Below are positions 43,243-55,531 of a stretch of 64,000 bases of DNA, one piece after another. The notes under the pieces are model-generated. The model worked only from the letters and a program-made list of their open reading frames with translations, was not told the DNA's origin and searched no databases. The DNA is taken from positions 23,905,137-23,969,136 of the forward strand of contig JARWKL010000014.1 in the NCBI GenBank assembly GCA_029961685.1. Direction: 5' to 3'. The translations under genes and the position numbers were made by a program. Source of the DNA: Aristolochia californica. Its lineage: Eukaryota > Streptophyta > Magnoliopsida > Piperales > Aristolochiaceae. Positions within the stretch are counted from its first letter, which is position 1. Each line of letters starts with the position of its first letter.

Positions 43243-44396
43243 GTACGCCTTTCTTTTTCTTATTCTTCGGAGAGACCTAAGCTGAAAATCGATGGAGACC
43301 CGTGCCAGATCGGCGTGTCTAAGTGAAGTTTGAATTTTTCTTTTTTCTTTTTCTCGAATTTGCATTTTTCGCCTATCACTTTTGCCCTTCGATTTCCTTT
43401 TTCTTCTTGTTATTTTTTTTGTCTAGGGTTTTGGTAGTTAGGCTTCTATGATTTTTGCGCGGAGTGATTCTGTTCAGCTGCTCAAATTGGGACCAAAAGA
43501 TCCTGATTTGTTCCATCTCGTTACTTCATGAATTTTAGTTGTTTTATTTGATCGGTTTGCGACTCAGATGAACTATAAAACAAACCGACCGTGTCATATC
43601 AGTGAAATTGGTCGTTTGAGCTCCCTTCAGTTGGAAACATTGCGCAGGAACCCCTTCAAAAACTTCCAATCTTTTTTTTTTTTTTTTTTTTTTTAAACTA
43701 GAAATCAGAACAAAAACTAGTCAATCTTGCCTTATGTTTCAGCTCAAGTATCCGGCGCCTGCAGCTCCAAAACTAGCGGCAAGGGTGAAGGAGCTGCTCT
43801 TGGAAGGAGGCTTTGGAAACGTCAAGGAAGACAAGTGCCGTGGGCTGGATCACGGCGTTTGGGTGCCACTCCTCCTTATGTACCCAGAAGCCGACATCCC
43901 GGTTTGCCAGCTCTCCGTTCAGACCAACCTGGACGGAACTCACCACTACAACATGGGCAAGGCCTTGACACCACTGAGGAAGGAAAACGTTCTCATATTC
44001 GGCTCCGGCAGCGCCACCCATAACCTTCGCGCCCCTCGTCGCCTCGAAGGGATCCACCAATGGGCACTCGAGTTCGATGACTGGCTCAAGGATTCACTCC
44101 TCGATGGGAGGTACCAGATCCTGCTTTTTCCTTTGCAGAAATCCCCCAAAGACATCCTCTGTTTCCTTTTTTGCTGATGGGTTTTACAAAATCTTGTTTG
44201 CAGACACGATGACGTGAATCATTACGAGGAGAAAGCCCCCTACCCGTTAATGAATCATCCTCAGCCGGATCACTTCTACCCTCTGCATGTCGCTCTTGGG
44301 GCTGCCAGCGAAGGATCCAAAGCTCAACTCATTCACCAAAGCTGGGAGGACGGTTCGCTTTCCTATTCGTCGTATCGTTTCTCTACCAATCAGTAA
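43012..44396 (+). CDS. LIGB: LigB-type extradiol ring-cleavage dioxygenase (DODA-like)
   Basis: Non-haem iron class III extradiol dioxygenase, cytosolic by absence of a signal. It is the plant LigB family (Arabidopsis LigB; related to betalain DOPA dioxygenases), which opens catechol rings of substrates such as caffeoyl derivatives or DOPA. Exons 43012-43242, 43743-44110 and 44204-44396 give 263 residues, the usual family length. Conserved histidines are H10 (SHGSP), H48 (SAHW), H114 (DHGVWVPL), H170 (GSGSATHNL) and H228 (LHVALGA). Introns are GT-AG: GAG|GTACGC, TTTCAG|CTCAAG, GGGAG|GTACC, TTGCAG|ACACG. The ATG is at 43012; the longer upstream frame starts on GTG only. No break was seen. After THNL there is no HPxxxTP-type motif of betalain DODA, so the general LigB role fits better. 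Confidence 0.93.
43743..44110 (+). CDS. LIGB: LigB-like exon 2
   Basis: 368 nt encoding [38 protein letters not shown] and [10 protein letters not shown]. It ends two bases into an Arg codon completed by exon 3. A T24 run lies shortly before its acceptor (43671-43694). Confidence 0.93.
44204..44396 (+). CDS. LIGB: LigB-like exon 3 (terminal)
   Basis: 193 nt encoding [24 protein letters not shown] and the family-typical C-terminal SYSSYRF, then TAA at 44394-44396. Confidence 0.93.
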
Positions 44397-44432
44397 CAGA
44401 TTTCTCCTGATTCCTTCTAATTCCTTCATTAG

Positions 44433-44606
44433 GACTAGAACTGCCAGCGTATTCCTGGAATTTGCTTAAAAATTAAAATTTCCATTCTATCATGAAGATG
44501 GAAAGCTGCAATTTATATGAGACTAGAACTGCTAGTGTATTCCTGGAATTTGCTTAAAAATAAAATTTTCCATTCTATCATGAAGATGGAAAGCTGCAAT
44601 TTTTAT
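44433..44606 (+). repeat. 88-bp tandem duplication in the LigB 3' flank
   Basis: GACTAGAACTGC...GCAATTT units at 44433-44520 and 44521-44606, just 37 bp past the stop codon, so probably in the 3' UTR. Both units contain an AAATTAAAA/AAATAAAA stretch that could serve as a poly(A) signal. Confidence 0.9.
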
Positions 44607-45581
44607 GATGATTATTTTGATTACAAATGAATAAATATATAACATTTAATATGTTGGATGATATGATGCAATTAAGTGTGGATGTAATTAGTTTATGTTT
44701 TTCAATTCTTCTTTAATCATTATAGGGTGAAGGGTATAATTATAATATTATATTTTTTATATCATTTTCTCCTTTTTTTTTTATTTATCCAGTATGTAAT
44801 CTATTGAGCCCTGAAAATCAACATAATATATTGACAAAAGGTATCAAATACAATTAAAATCATTAAAACCATCTAGGAAAATACAACAAACCTTTTGTTC
44901 TTTCTTTTTGAGGATTCGCAATTACATTATGAATTAACCTTTAGTTGATTTGCAACCTTGGCAAAATTAATACAATTTTATTCACTATTAAAATAATAAA
45001 TTTGATTAAATATCAAACATATTTCTAACAAAATCTCAACTTCCTCATAAAAAGTCACTTCAACTTAAGTGGTAGTTGAACACCAATTTTTCTTGGCTAG
45101 GAGGTTGATTGGAGGTGAGGGGGCGAATACATTTGTTAATTTTTTTGTCAATGTATGTTTTATTTTTCATAAATTTAAGTGTGTTCATCCTTTCAAATAA
45201 ATATTCTATTCAAAATTAAGTTCAAAATCAAAGTTTGCACACATCACATAAAAAAACTCACGATAATTTATATCGGTTCACAATCTTATCTTAAATTGTT
45301 AATCCCAGACATTTGCAGTTTAGAGTTAATTTACTATGTTCAAGTAATCAAATACATTAATTTGTCTCTACAACCAGTTATAACAATACTCTTTAAAAAA
45401 CTTACATCACTCTATTGACAACAACAAATTGACAATGTCTTCTTTCACGTAGATTTATAGAAATAAATTAGGCTTCTTGAACCCACAAAGGGATTTACAA
45501 AAGTTATCTAAACACACTTGCATAGACCCATAAAGCGATAAGCACACTTGCATAGACCCATAAAGGGATTTGTAGTAGCTA
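44607..45581. other. AT-rich spacer
   Basis: No gene or element recognised. A short duplication, CACACTTGCATAGACCCATAAAG, occurs at about 45507 and 45543. Confidence 0.5.
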
Positions 45582-46415
45582 ACTAGGCACACCGACTTAG
45601 ACCTACAAAGGGATTTCTAACATCGATTACTTACACAAGAATTTATAGCACACACAACAACAAACAAGATTTACTAGCCTCTACCCTGAAGAAATTCAGT
45701 AGCTAACTAAGCAACACAACTTACATACATGAAAGACTTATTAGTAGTTAATCCACAATGACACAAGTATTTCTTAATGAAGTTGAGATGAGGAGTGGTC
45801 TTGTCCACAGAAGCTTTAATCAAATCTTGTAAGGACTACTTCTTTTACACTTTCAATAGTTCACTAGGCACTTAGACCTACAAAGGGATTTCTAACATTG
45901 ATTACTTACACAAGGATTTATAGCACGCACAACAACAAACAAGGTTTACTAGCCTCTACCCTAAAGGAATTTAGTTGCAAACTAAGCAACACGACTTACA
46001 TGCATGAAAGACTTATTAGTAGTTAATCCACAACGACAAAAGTATTTCTTAATGAAGTTGAGATGAGGAGTGGTCTTGTCCACACAAGCTTTAATCTAAT
46101 CTTGTTAGGACTACTTATTTTACACTTTCAGTAGATCACTAGGCACACCGGCTTAGACATACAAAGGGATTTTTAACATCGATTACTTACACAAGGATTT
46201 ATAACACATACAACAACAAACAAGATTTACTAGCCTCTACCCTAAAGGAATTCAGTAGCTAACTAAGCAACACGACTTACATGCATGAAAGACTTATTAG
46301 TAGTTAATCCACAACAACACAAGTATTTCTTAATGAAGTTAAGATGAGGAGTGGTCTTATCCACACAAGATTTAACCTAATCTTGCAAGAAATACTTTTT
46401 TTACACTTTCAGTCC
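45582..46415. repeat. Three-copy satellite-like array, 276-280-bp period
   Basis: Units start ACTAGGCAC at 45582, 45862 and 46138. Each carries TACAAAGGGATTT, CTAGCCTCTACCCT, CATGAAAGACTTATTAGTAG and TTTACACTTTCA in the same order. High identity between units. No coding sequence. Confidence 0.9.
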
Positions 46416-46582
46416 TTTAGAAAGCCTGCAATCAGGCAAATATAACTATACTAGCATATAAATATAAACACAAACAATCCTATGTACATGTTCTCTGTAA
46501 TAGTAGTTGGAAGTTATCTTTGACTTGACTTAACTTTAGAAACTGAAATTTCGAAAATAAAAGCTTTGAAACTTGAGAATCT

Positions 46583-48456
46583 AGTATAACTGAGACACAA
46601 ATAAGTGAAACCGAGACACAGACACTTTCAAACAATATTTTCTGAGTTATCATTCTTCTCCATTTAGGAGGCAATTTATAATACATTATATGCTGATTTT
46701 AGGATCAATTTAGATCCTAAAATCAACGAATAAAAGCACAGGATCAAAGAAACAATCTGTTTCCTACAATCATGCCATAATAAACTTTTTCCATTTGATT
46801 CTATGAAAGATTTCCTCTTCTGAAAGGAAGCTCAAACAGCTCACGCCAACACTCCCCCTCAAGTTGGTGCGTACAGATATCGGATGTCCAACTTGCCAAG
46901 TGCGTTGGATAAATTCTTGCTGCATACTACGCTTGGTCTGAGACAAAAATATACCATATATCTGATCTTCTTGAGTGCTCCATTGGGTGTGATCAGCAGA
47001 AGTCTATTTGTACGATCCGATTCGGATGTTCAGTTCGGTCCGGTTCGATAATTCGGTTCGATCAAGTCTGATCTGAATCAAATCTGGTCTCGTCGTCTTC
47101 TTCGACGAGAGCACTTCTGAACTGTGCTCTCACGATGAACCAAAGATTAATTCGAGACAGTTTTTGGTGACGGGTGACGACAGAGCATCTTCGGTGATGG
47201 GTGACGATATAGGGTCTTCGATGACAGGGTCACAATAGAGTGTGTTCGGTAATGACGACAAAACGTCTTCGGTAATGTGGTGACGACAGAGCGTCTTCGG
47301 TGATGACATAGCGTCTTCGGTGACGACATAACGTCTTCAGTAACGACAGAGTGTCTTTGGTTTTGTGGTCTTGGGTCCTGTTTTCCAACACTCCCCCTCA
47401 AGTTGGGGGTGAGTGAATAGCATGAACGCCAAACTTGCTGTAAATAATTTTTTTTCCGATCCGGTTCGATTCAGGTCCGGTCCGATTTTGGACCGCTTTG
47501 GCTCCGGTTCGGTCGGGTCTGGATGTGGTCCGATTCGGGGTCGGTTTGGTCAGGTCGACAGAATAATAAAATCAGACCTAAGTTAAGCGAATTTTTTTTT
47601 GTGTACCTGGTAGTCTTCGTCTTCGATGACGACATGCCTGGTTTCGACCACGACGGCAGGCCTTCTGGTTTCGTCGACGACTGTATGGTTTTCTCGGAGG
47701 CCGAGAGTTGGCTCGGCGTCCGCAGCTTTTGGAACTTTTGCTGGTCTTCTGTGCCGGCGATTTTGTTCACGGTGACGGCGTCTCCGGGCTGGTGATGCGC
47801 CGAAAAACCGAGCAGTGATTCGGTGCTGGTTCGGCAGCGGTTTGGTGGGTTCCAGCGGGGTTCGGGTGGCGGAATTTGGCTACGGAAACAATCGGTGTAG
47901 AAAGAGAACAGAGTTCTGCAAGTCGGCTTCCGTCGGCTACAGCGGTGATCGATGACAATAACGGGCTGGTGGTAAGGTTGTCGGTGGTTATCTTCAGTCT
48001 TCGATGATCGTCATCGGTTGTCGACAGCATTCTTTTTGGCTAGGGGATGGTCGAAATACAGAGTTGCAGAAAAAAATAGAGTTTTGCAATTCCACGATGA
48101 ATTTTTCTGGCTTCGTCCTTCATGGCTCCGAATTTCAGCTCTAACTTTCAGCGAGGGAAAGGAGAAGATAATTCTCTCGCTTTGATACCATGTAGAACTG
48201 AGACACAAATAAGTGAAACCAAGACACAAACACTTTCAAACAATATTTTCGACTTATCATTCTTCTCCTTTTAAGCAATTTATAATACATTACATGTCGA
48301 TTTTAGGATCAATTTAGATTCTAAAATCAAGGAATAAAATCACAGGATCAAGGAAACAATCCGTTTCCTACAACTATGCCAAAATAAATATTTTGGTTTT
48401 GGATTCTACGGAAGATTTTCTCTTCTCAAAGGAAACTCAGACAACTCACGCCAACA
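46583..48456 (-). mobile_element. Non-autonomous LTR element (TSD AATCT)
   Basis: LTRs at 46583-46851 and 48191-48456 share ACTGAGACACAAATAAGTG and CTCACGCCAACA. Exact AATCT at 46578-46582 and 48457-48461. The reverse primer site TTTGATACCA lies left of 48191, and a polypurine tract lies right of 46851. The inside (1.34 kb) has no pol. It holds a GTCTTCGGTGACGACA-type minisatellite (about 47155-47365), GGTTCGATCCGGTCCG-rich stretches, and a second polypurine-like CTCCCCCTCAAGTTGGGGGT at 47392. Confidence 0.9.
47155..47365. repeat. GTCTTCGGTGACGACA-type minisatellite
   Basis: Eight or so imperfect units of about 18-25 bp inside the non-autonomous LTR element. The minus frame 47147-47401 (PKTLCRH-type repeats) is its translation, not a gene. 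Confidence 0.8.
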
Positions 48457-49109
48457 AATCTTAAACATCGCAAATGGATATTCCAGGATCTAAGACTTTA
48501 GAATATGAAATATTGGAATCTGAAACTTTTAGCAGAAATTTTGGAAACAAAAACTAAAAAAAATCAAAATTTTCTAAAAAAAACCAGAAATTGAAACTTT
48601 GGAAAGAAAAACTTCAAAAACAAATATTTTTGAAGGAGAAACATCAAAACAGAAATTTCAAAAAAAAAAACTTCATAAAAAAATTTTAATGACTAAAATT
48701 TTGGAAATTGAAACATCGGGAACTGAATCTTCAGAAACTGAAATTTTAGAAACAAAAACTTCAAAAATTAAAATTTTAAAAACCGAAACAATAGAAACAG
48801 AAACTGAAAAAATCAGAAATAGAAACTTCAAAAAATGAAATTTAAAAAACAGAAGCTTTAGAAACAGGAAATTTGGAAATCGAAACTTTAGAACCTAAAT
48901 TCCGTAAACTATTATATTAAAAATAGAAACTTCAAAAATTAAACTTTTGGAAATAGAAACTTCAGAAATTGCAATTTGTGAGCTGAAATGTCAGACTGAA
49001 ACTTCGGAAACAAAAACATTAGAAACTCAATTTCAGAGACAAAAACTTTAGAAACTAAAATTTTAGAAACTCGAACTTTAAGAATTAAAATTTTGGGAAC
49101 GGAAACTTT

Positions 49110-50760
49110 CAAAATTTATTGGTGACCCTCAAACAAAAATTGCAACTAGAAGTGCAACTTGAAACTATGGCAAACAATGCCTTTTTTTTTTTCTCAAATT
49201 GAGCCTTGAAGTTTTGCCGAAGTCGAAAAGGATGCCTTTTGGATCTTGGCAATGCTAGTAGAATTGAATCAATTTGAAATAAATAAAGTTGAAATTTTTG
49301 TTCCTTGACCACAAGATCAACAACTGATTTGAACAAAATGGGTTTTAGGAATAAAGTTAATGAATAAAATCAAATTATGAGAAACCAAGCTAGATTTGTT
49401 GCCAAAAGACATAACAAAGAAGAAGGTATTGATTTTAAAAAAACCAATGTACGTGAGCCAAGACTAAAGGCAATTCGAATCCTTTTAGCCTATGTTTATG
49501 ACTTAAAGTTCAAATTTAACCAAATGGATGTAAAAAGTTATTATTAAATGAGTGCATTGATGAGGAAGTCTATGTTGAAAAACCCCAAGGTTTTGAAGGC
49601 TTCAACAAGCTTGACTATGTATACAAATTCTGCAAAGCTTTTTATGGGTTAAAGCAAGATCCTAGAGTGTGGTATGAAAGACTAAGAGAATTCTTATAAA
49701 AGAATGGCTATAAAAGAGGCAGTGTAGATAAGACTCTATTAACAAAGAACCATGATCAAAACTTGATTATCATCCAAATTTATATGGATGATATCATACT
49801 TGGTTCTACTTATTCCTCTTAAAGTCAATAATTTGCTAGTGTAATGAAGAATGAGTTTGGAATAAGTTTAATGGTTGAACTCACATTGTTCCTTGGACTT
49901 CAAGTAATGCAAATCGAAAATGGCACATTCATAAATCAATCCAAATACACTTAGGGATATCTTCAGAGATTCAACATTGAAAATTTTATGTCAATTAACA
50001 CACCCATGAGTTCGTCCTTGAAACTTGACTCAGATAACTCTTGTTGGGCCATTGATAAAAAATTGTATAGAAGTATGATTGGATCCCTTTTTTATCATTC
50101 AACCGGTAGACCGGTTATAGTGTTCTCCGTATTCATATGTGTTAGATTTCAATATGACCCAATAGAAACTCACTTAGTGACAATGAAAAATATTTTTCGT
50201 TATCAACATGGAACACCAAACTTAGGTCTTTGGTACTCAAACCGTTCAACCTTTGATCTAGTGGGTTTATTCCGATGTTGATTTTGCCAACTGCAAAATT
50301 GAATAGAAAAGTATGAGTGGTAGTAACTAATTACTTGGAAGTGTGTGTGACTTTTTGTTTTCAAAGAAACAACATTCAGCTGCACTATGCACCACTGAAG
50401 CTGAACATATTACAGTGGAAGTTGTCGTCCTCTACTTCTTTGGATAAAACAACAACTAGATGGTTACGACCTAGAGCAAAAAGAAATTCTAGTCTATTGT
50501 GACAACATGAGCACCATAAGTCTTTGTAAGAACTCGGTTCACCACTCTCATTCAAAACACATAGAGATTAGGCATCACTTAGTAGAGAGTTGGCTTAGAC
50601 AATTGGTTCAGACCAATGTTATTTGGATTGAATTTGTTCTTACAAAAAAATCAATTAACGGACATCTTTACAAAGCCATCAGGATTTTATCGTTTATCAA
50701 ATATTCGACGAGAACTAAGCATGAACAACCAAACTTGATTCACTTAGGCTAAAAACTATG
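49110..50760 (+). mobile_element. SIRE/Maximus-like Copia RT-RNase H remnant
   Basis: Heavily decayed pol. RT starts near 49110 (as at 3361 in the other remnant), NQARFVAKRHNKEEGIDF-like near 49380-49430, YMDD near 49790 (IIIQIYMDDIILGS), IGSLFYHSTGRPVI near 50080, and an RNase H end near 50500-50750 (YCDNMSTISLCKNSVHHSHSKH). It aligns with 3361-7330, so both derive from one family. Gag, protease and integrase are missing. Confidence 0.8.
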
Positions 50761-50981
50761 AGCTTAAAGAACACATCTTACCTCGGTAATTCCATAAGAG
50801 TGAATTGGTAATCAAAAGATTACAATTTTGTCGCTCTACATAGGTCATTTTATCGATTGATGCATATTGGTTGATAGATCAAATTAGACCATTGATCGAT
50901 CAATCAACACATAATGATTGATTATTCGTAGTACAAAATGAAAAGTTGAAGAGTTTTAAATGATTTTTAATCCAATATATG

Positions 50982-52345
50982 TTGACCGTAGGGTGACTCC
51001 CACGATACTTTTGATTATAACAAAACTTAATTGATCTAACAATTTGAAAATCTAAGTATTTCAGATACTTCACCTTCAAGAGTAAATGCATCTCAAGGTC
51101 TAAAACTTCAAGCCAAACTTAATACCTCAAGCACCATTGAAGAACATCTTTTTAAGAAGCACCAACAAAGAAGAAGATAACAAGAAGACTAGAGTTAAAA
51201 TGTAATATTTAAATGTCCAAACTTAGTCACTTTTGTAAGAGAGTATTCTAAACTTCTTTCTTTAAGTACATATGTAAAATCGGAGCTTTAGGTTGTAATA
51301 TGTAGCTAGACATGCTTAGGTTCATCATAAAGATCATTTCGAATATGCTAGAGCACTTAGAAAAAACTATTCCCATCCTATAAAAGTCAATGCAGTTGAA
51401 CTGGCATTGGAATGAATGATCAACCACTCATAATGATCGATCATCCAAAATTGTGCAGGCCATAAATATAAAGCATGTTCGATCAACCATAGTCGATTGA
51501 TCGATCATCCAGAACATGGCCATTTCATGCTATAACTTATGATCGGTGATCTCAGTTGGATTGATTGATCGTTTCTTTCCAGGCAAGTAATTTTTACTTG
51601 GAGTGATCGATCATCCCACCTAATTGTTTGATTAGACTGAACCTTGCGAGTAAGAGACATAATACATGAGCAATCATAGAAAACATACTGATCAATCATT
51701 CTTGTATTGCACTACCAGAGGGAATTTTGATTTATCTATCATCCACTGGTAATGTTGGATCAACTTAAATTTTTTGCTCCAACGGTAATATATTGATCAA
51801 CTAGTCCAACGATCAAGAAGTCACTCTCTGACAGAAATGTTTCCGTTATGTTCAATTGATCACTTTTTAGTGATCGATCAATCAAAGTACTATTTTTTAC
51901 AAATGAGTAAATAATGGCTAGTTTGACTTGGGAATATACAAATACCCCACCAAAGTATAGAGAAGTTAATGAGTATTAATTGGCAAATTATCAAGCCGTT
52001 ATTTTCTATCTAGCAAAATTCCCTTGAAAGTGCCTTAGAGTGAAAAAAAAAATTCTTATGCCTTTGAAAATTCTCATTTATCTTTCATCAATCCTTGCAT
52101 TCATAGAGGCCAAGCTGTTTCATCTTTTCACATCATGCTACAAAGGAAGAGGAAGCTTGAATCTCTCAAGGAGAAGCATCTCTCCAAGTAAGGGTGTATT
52201 TTTACCTTGTTTTTATTTGATTGTTTTGAAAGTTTCATCTAAAACCTATTTGACTTTTCTAGCTATTAGAGCTTTTTAAAATAGGGGAATTTTCCTATGC
52301 AATGGTTCTTGGGCGGGGACTACCACTAGAGGAACACTTATAACA
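50982..52345 (+). repeat. 1.4-kb LTR-like repeat, left copy
   Basis: Begins TTGACCGTAGGGTGACTCCC. It aligns over its whole length with 59491-60950, at roughly 75 percent by eye. Rich in TGATCGATCATCC/TGATCGATCAATC motifs at 51420-51890. TTTTGATTATAACAAAA near its start is typical of SIRE-type LTRs. It is either the 3' LTR of the SIRE remnant at 49110-50760 or the 5' LTR of a long element ending at 60950. Confidence 0.65.
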
Positions 52346-52402
52346 AAAAATTTATTTGTCCTTGTGGTGTGTGCATGTTATATTTTATTTTGAATCACTT
52401 TT

Positions 52403-53447
52403 ATGCATGAATTTTTAGTTACATGCACAACTTTTAGCCTTTTCCCTCCCAAAAACCGATTACGCACCATGGTACTTACCAAAGTCATGGCTAAGAAAAA
52501 AACCCCGATAAAGGAAAGCAACGTCTGCGAAGAACTGCCTAATTGGCGAGAACACTTCTGCAAAAGGCAACAAAGGGGTAGGTACTTCTGTAGTTGTATC
52601 TCTAAAAGCTTAGTGGAGCCCTACAAGACAGACATGACCTTTTGCAAACAAGAGATAGAAGGGTTTGAGACCATGTTCTCATTCTAGAGTATTACTTGAG
52701 ATAGATATGCCGGGATGCCTGTTACTCGTCAAGGTCTTCTACTCCAGCCTTGAGGTAGAAGAACTCTGGCCAAACAATTTGAGGTTTTCTTCCTACGTGA
52801 AAAAAAGACCAACTTATCCATTCAGTCCATGGAATTGAATGACCTCCTAGGCACGACCTTCATGGGAATGAGCCAGTATGTCTACAAGAACTAATTGCTC
52901 AACCTTCATCCCGGCTGCCAACAATGTATTTAGGATGCCATCTTACTTGTATTCTGGCAACATGCAAGAAGTTCATATGAGGTCTATCAAATACCTCACG
53001 ATGGCTCAAAGAGTGTTTAAGGAGATTGTCATCCACGTCCTCTATCCAAGGAAGGGGACGAACTCGTTCTTCACTACCACTGACACTTTTTGGATGTGAT
53101 CAATCACTTAGAGGGTACAACTTGATTTTGAGTGTTTCATGGCTAGTCAGATGGCAAACGTAGCCTCTAGCTCTAGATCGGATAGTCATCCTTTCGCTCA
53201 AGAGATTACAACTATCCTTCGATGCAGTGGAGTTGACTTGGCTGATGAAGAATTTTTTGACAATACAAAGAAAAAGTTCATTGGGAAAACAAAGGTTGGA
53301 AAGTTTGGCTTTGCCAAATGGCAAGGTCAATGGGTTCAAAAGGACAATATCCAGAGAGAATCACCTCAAAATGTTAGATTTAGCGAGGGGATGAGTCCAA
53401 AACCTAAGGCTAAACTATATGTGTGTGTAAACAGGAGGAGAACATAA
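52403..53447 (+). pseudogene. Unrecognised retroelement-associated ORF fragments
   Basis: Three plus-strand frames (52403-52687, 52878-53099, 53139-53447) separated by single stops or shifts read as one decayed protein of about 330 residues. It contains WREHFCKRQQRGRYFCSC, FLREKKTNLSIQSMELNDLLGTTFMG and VGKFGFAKWQGQWVQK. I do not recognise the domain. It lies between the two LTR-like repeats, upstream of the Copia insertion, and seems to continue at 58934-59080. It may be a gag-like or capture-derived ORF. Confidence 0.45.
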
Positions 53448-53890
53448 GGAGCCACATCTTTCTGCACCAACTGACACTCAACCCTTGATGATTGTAGAAG
53501 TTAGGACCCCATGAGAATGACTCTAGGTTAACGTGGAAGAAGAAGGAGAGAAGAGAGAGAAGAGGGAGAAAGGAGAAGGACATTAGAGAGGAGAGTTTGG
53601 ATTAAGGGAAGAAGAGAATGCGTCAAGGGATAAGAGAGGGTCGCTGGACGGTTTCTCAAAGAGAGGAGAAGGCTTGAATGCCTTACCTCTTGGTCAATGT
53701 TCCTATTTATAGTGTTACAAAACCCTTAGGGTTACAACTCTTTAGATTAAAAGACATACTAAGACAATGTATTTACATCTTCGTGTCATCCTTATGGAAC
53801 ATACCATAAATAACCACTTTGCCACTCCTTTGATGTGTGAGCTTCTAGCCTTGAGTTTGTGGGCTTGATCCCATCTTCCAACACTCCTCC

Positions 53891-54652
53891 TCAAGGTGGA
53901 GGAGAAAATACATCATAAATACCCAGCTCGCCACTTATATAAGATAGAATTTTGGATGTAACCAATTTGGTGAGGAAATCAACTAATTGCTCTTGAGATG
54001 AAACATACTTAAGAGAAATTATTCCTGTTTGAAAATTTTCCCATATAAAATGACAATCCCCATCAATATGTTTAATTCTTTCATGGAAGACTAGATTTGA
54101 CGTCATGCAAATAGCTGCTTGATTATCACAATGTAGGCCTATAGAGCCTCCTTTATAAAATCCCAATTCGGTAAGAAGAGTCTTTATCCATAAAAGTTCA
54201 CTGACCGTGTGGGCTATAGCTTGGTATTCTGCTTCAGCACTAGATCTTGCAACCACGTTTTGCTTTTCGCTTTTCCATGTGACCAAGTTCCCCCCAACAA
54301 GGGTAAAATACCTAGACGTAGATCTTCTATCATCGGGTGACCCAACCCAATCTGTATCTGAGAAGCCTTCTATATTGAAGTGACCATGTTGTTTATATAG
54401 CAATCCACTTCTTGGAGCACCTTTTAAGTTTCGTAGTATTCTCACCAACACTTGCCAGTGAGTAGTTTATGGTTTGTGCATGAATTGACTTACCACACTC
54501 ACAGCATATGATATATCTGGCCTGGTTACCGTAAGATAGATTAATTTTCCCACAAGTCTTTGATATTTGTCAGTGTCAACATCTTCTCCAGTTGTGACAC
54601 ACAATTTTTTATTCTCATCCATAGGTGTATCAACTGGTCTACAACCCTTCAT
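53891..54652 (-). pseudogene. Copia RT end and RNase H fragments
   Basis: The RT end (VDTPMDENKKL, GKLIYLTVTRPDISYAVSVVSQ) is at 54652-54467. RNase H is at 54451-53891, with DTDWVGSPDDRRSTS, VARSSAEAEYQA and LHCDNQAA, supplying the expected acidic positions. One stop between the two. Confidence 0.85.
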
Positions 54653-55531
54653 TCCAATTTATTCAAGAAGATCCAAGACGAATTTTATTTGAGACAATAC
54701 TATTCCATGGTTTGACTAAAGGACTTCTATATCCAAAAAATATTTGAGCTTACCCAAATCTTTAGCCTTGAACTCTTGACATATCATATTCTTCACTTCT
54801 TGTACACTATGAGCATCATTCCCAATCAAGATAATATCATCAATATACTTAGCTAATAATATCTTCCCATTGATAGTATCTTTAACATATACTGAATGAT
54901 CAACCGAGCAACTATGAAAGCCAAATCGTAGAAGTGCTTGCCTAAATTTATCAAACTAGGCTCGGGGGAACTGTTTAAGCCCAAATAAAGATTTCTTTAA
55001 CCGGCATATGGACTCCCCCCCATCCACATATACAAGTGGTTGGACCATATAAATTTCTTCGCGTATATCACTATTTAAAAATGCAATTTTTACATTGAGC
55101 TGATGTACTGGCCAGGATGAGTTAGCAATAATAAAAAGGATGATACGTATCGAGTTCAGTTTTGCAACCGAAGAGAAAGTCTCTTCATAATTTATCCCAT
55201 TGCATTAAGTATAACCTTTTGAAATAAGGTGTGCTTTAAGGCGAGCAACCGACACATCTAGTTTCTGTTTCACCGAAAAAACCCATCTGCAACAAACCGG
55301 TCTTTTCCCTTTTGGGAGCGATGCCAATGTCCATGTTTGATTTTCATATAATGCATGCATTTCTTCATCCATAGCCGTCTTCCATCCTAGATTCTTTAGG
55401 GCCTCCTAATAGGATTGTGGTATGGAAACAGACGAAAGAGAAGCAAGAAACTGAACACACTCAGAAGATAAGCGATGAGAAGACATAAAATCGGCAATTG
55501 AATGAGACGTAGTACAAGAATGGGTTTCTTT

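Larger units (their letters stand above)
46530..49110 (+). repeat. Short-period GAAACTTTAGAAACTGAAA repeat array
   Basis: A purine-rich array of imperfect 12-15-bp units (GAAACTT, GAAAYTGAAA, ATTTTRGAAAC). It runs over about 46530-46582 and 48457-49110 and is interrupted by the LTR element at 46583-48456. The frame at 48599-48838 is a Glu/Thr/Lys/Ile repeat translated from it and is not a gene. Confidence 0.85.

Noticed and set aside
42949..43326. Longer N-terminus for the LigB-like protein
   Set aside because: The upstream frame opens on GTG, not ATG. The family starts at the ATG at 43012. The frame also reads into intron 1 after 43242.
43012..44396. Betalain-pathway DOPA dioxygenase
   Set aside because: The signature motif after the conserved His is missing, so the general LigB assignment is safer.
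45582..46415. CRISPR-like array
   Set aside because: The whole 276-280-bp unit is repeated without spacers, and the window is plant nuclear DNA.
47147..47401. 84-codon minus frame with PKTLCRH repeats
   Set aside because: It is the translation of a minisatellite inside an LTR element.
48599..48838. 79-codon frame
   Set aside because: It is the translation of a purine-rich simple repeat.
51410..51890. Replication origin suggested by clustered GATC motifs
   Set aside because: The motifs belong to a dispersed LTR-like repeat and have no other origin features.
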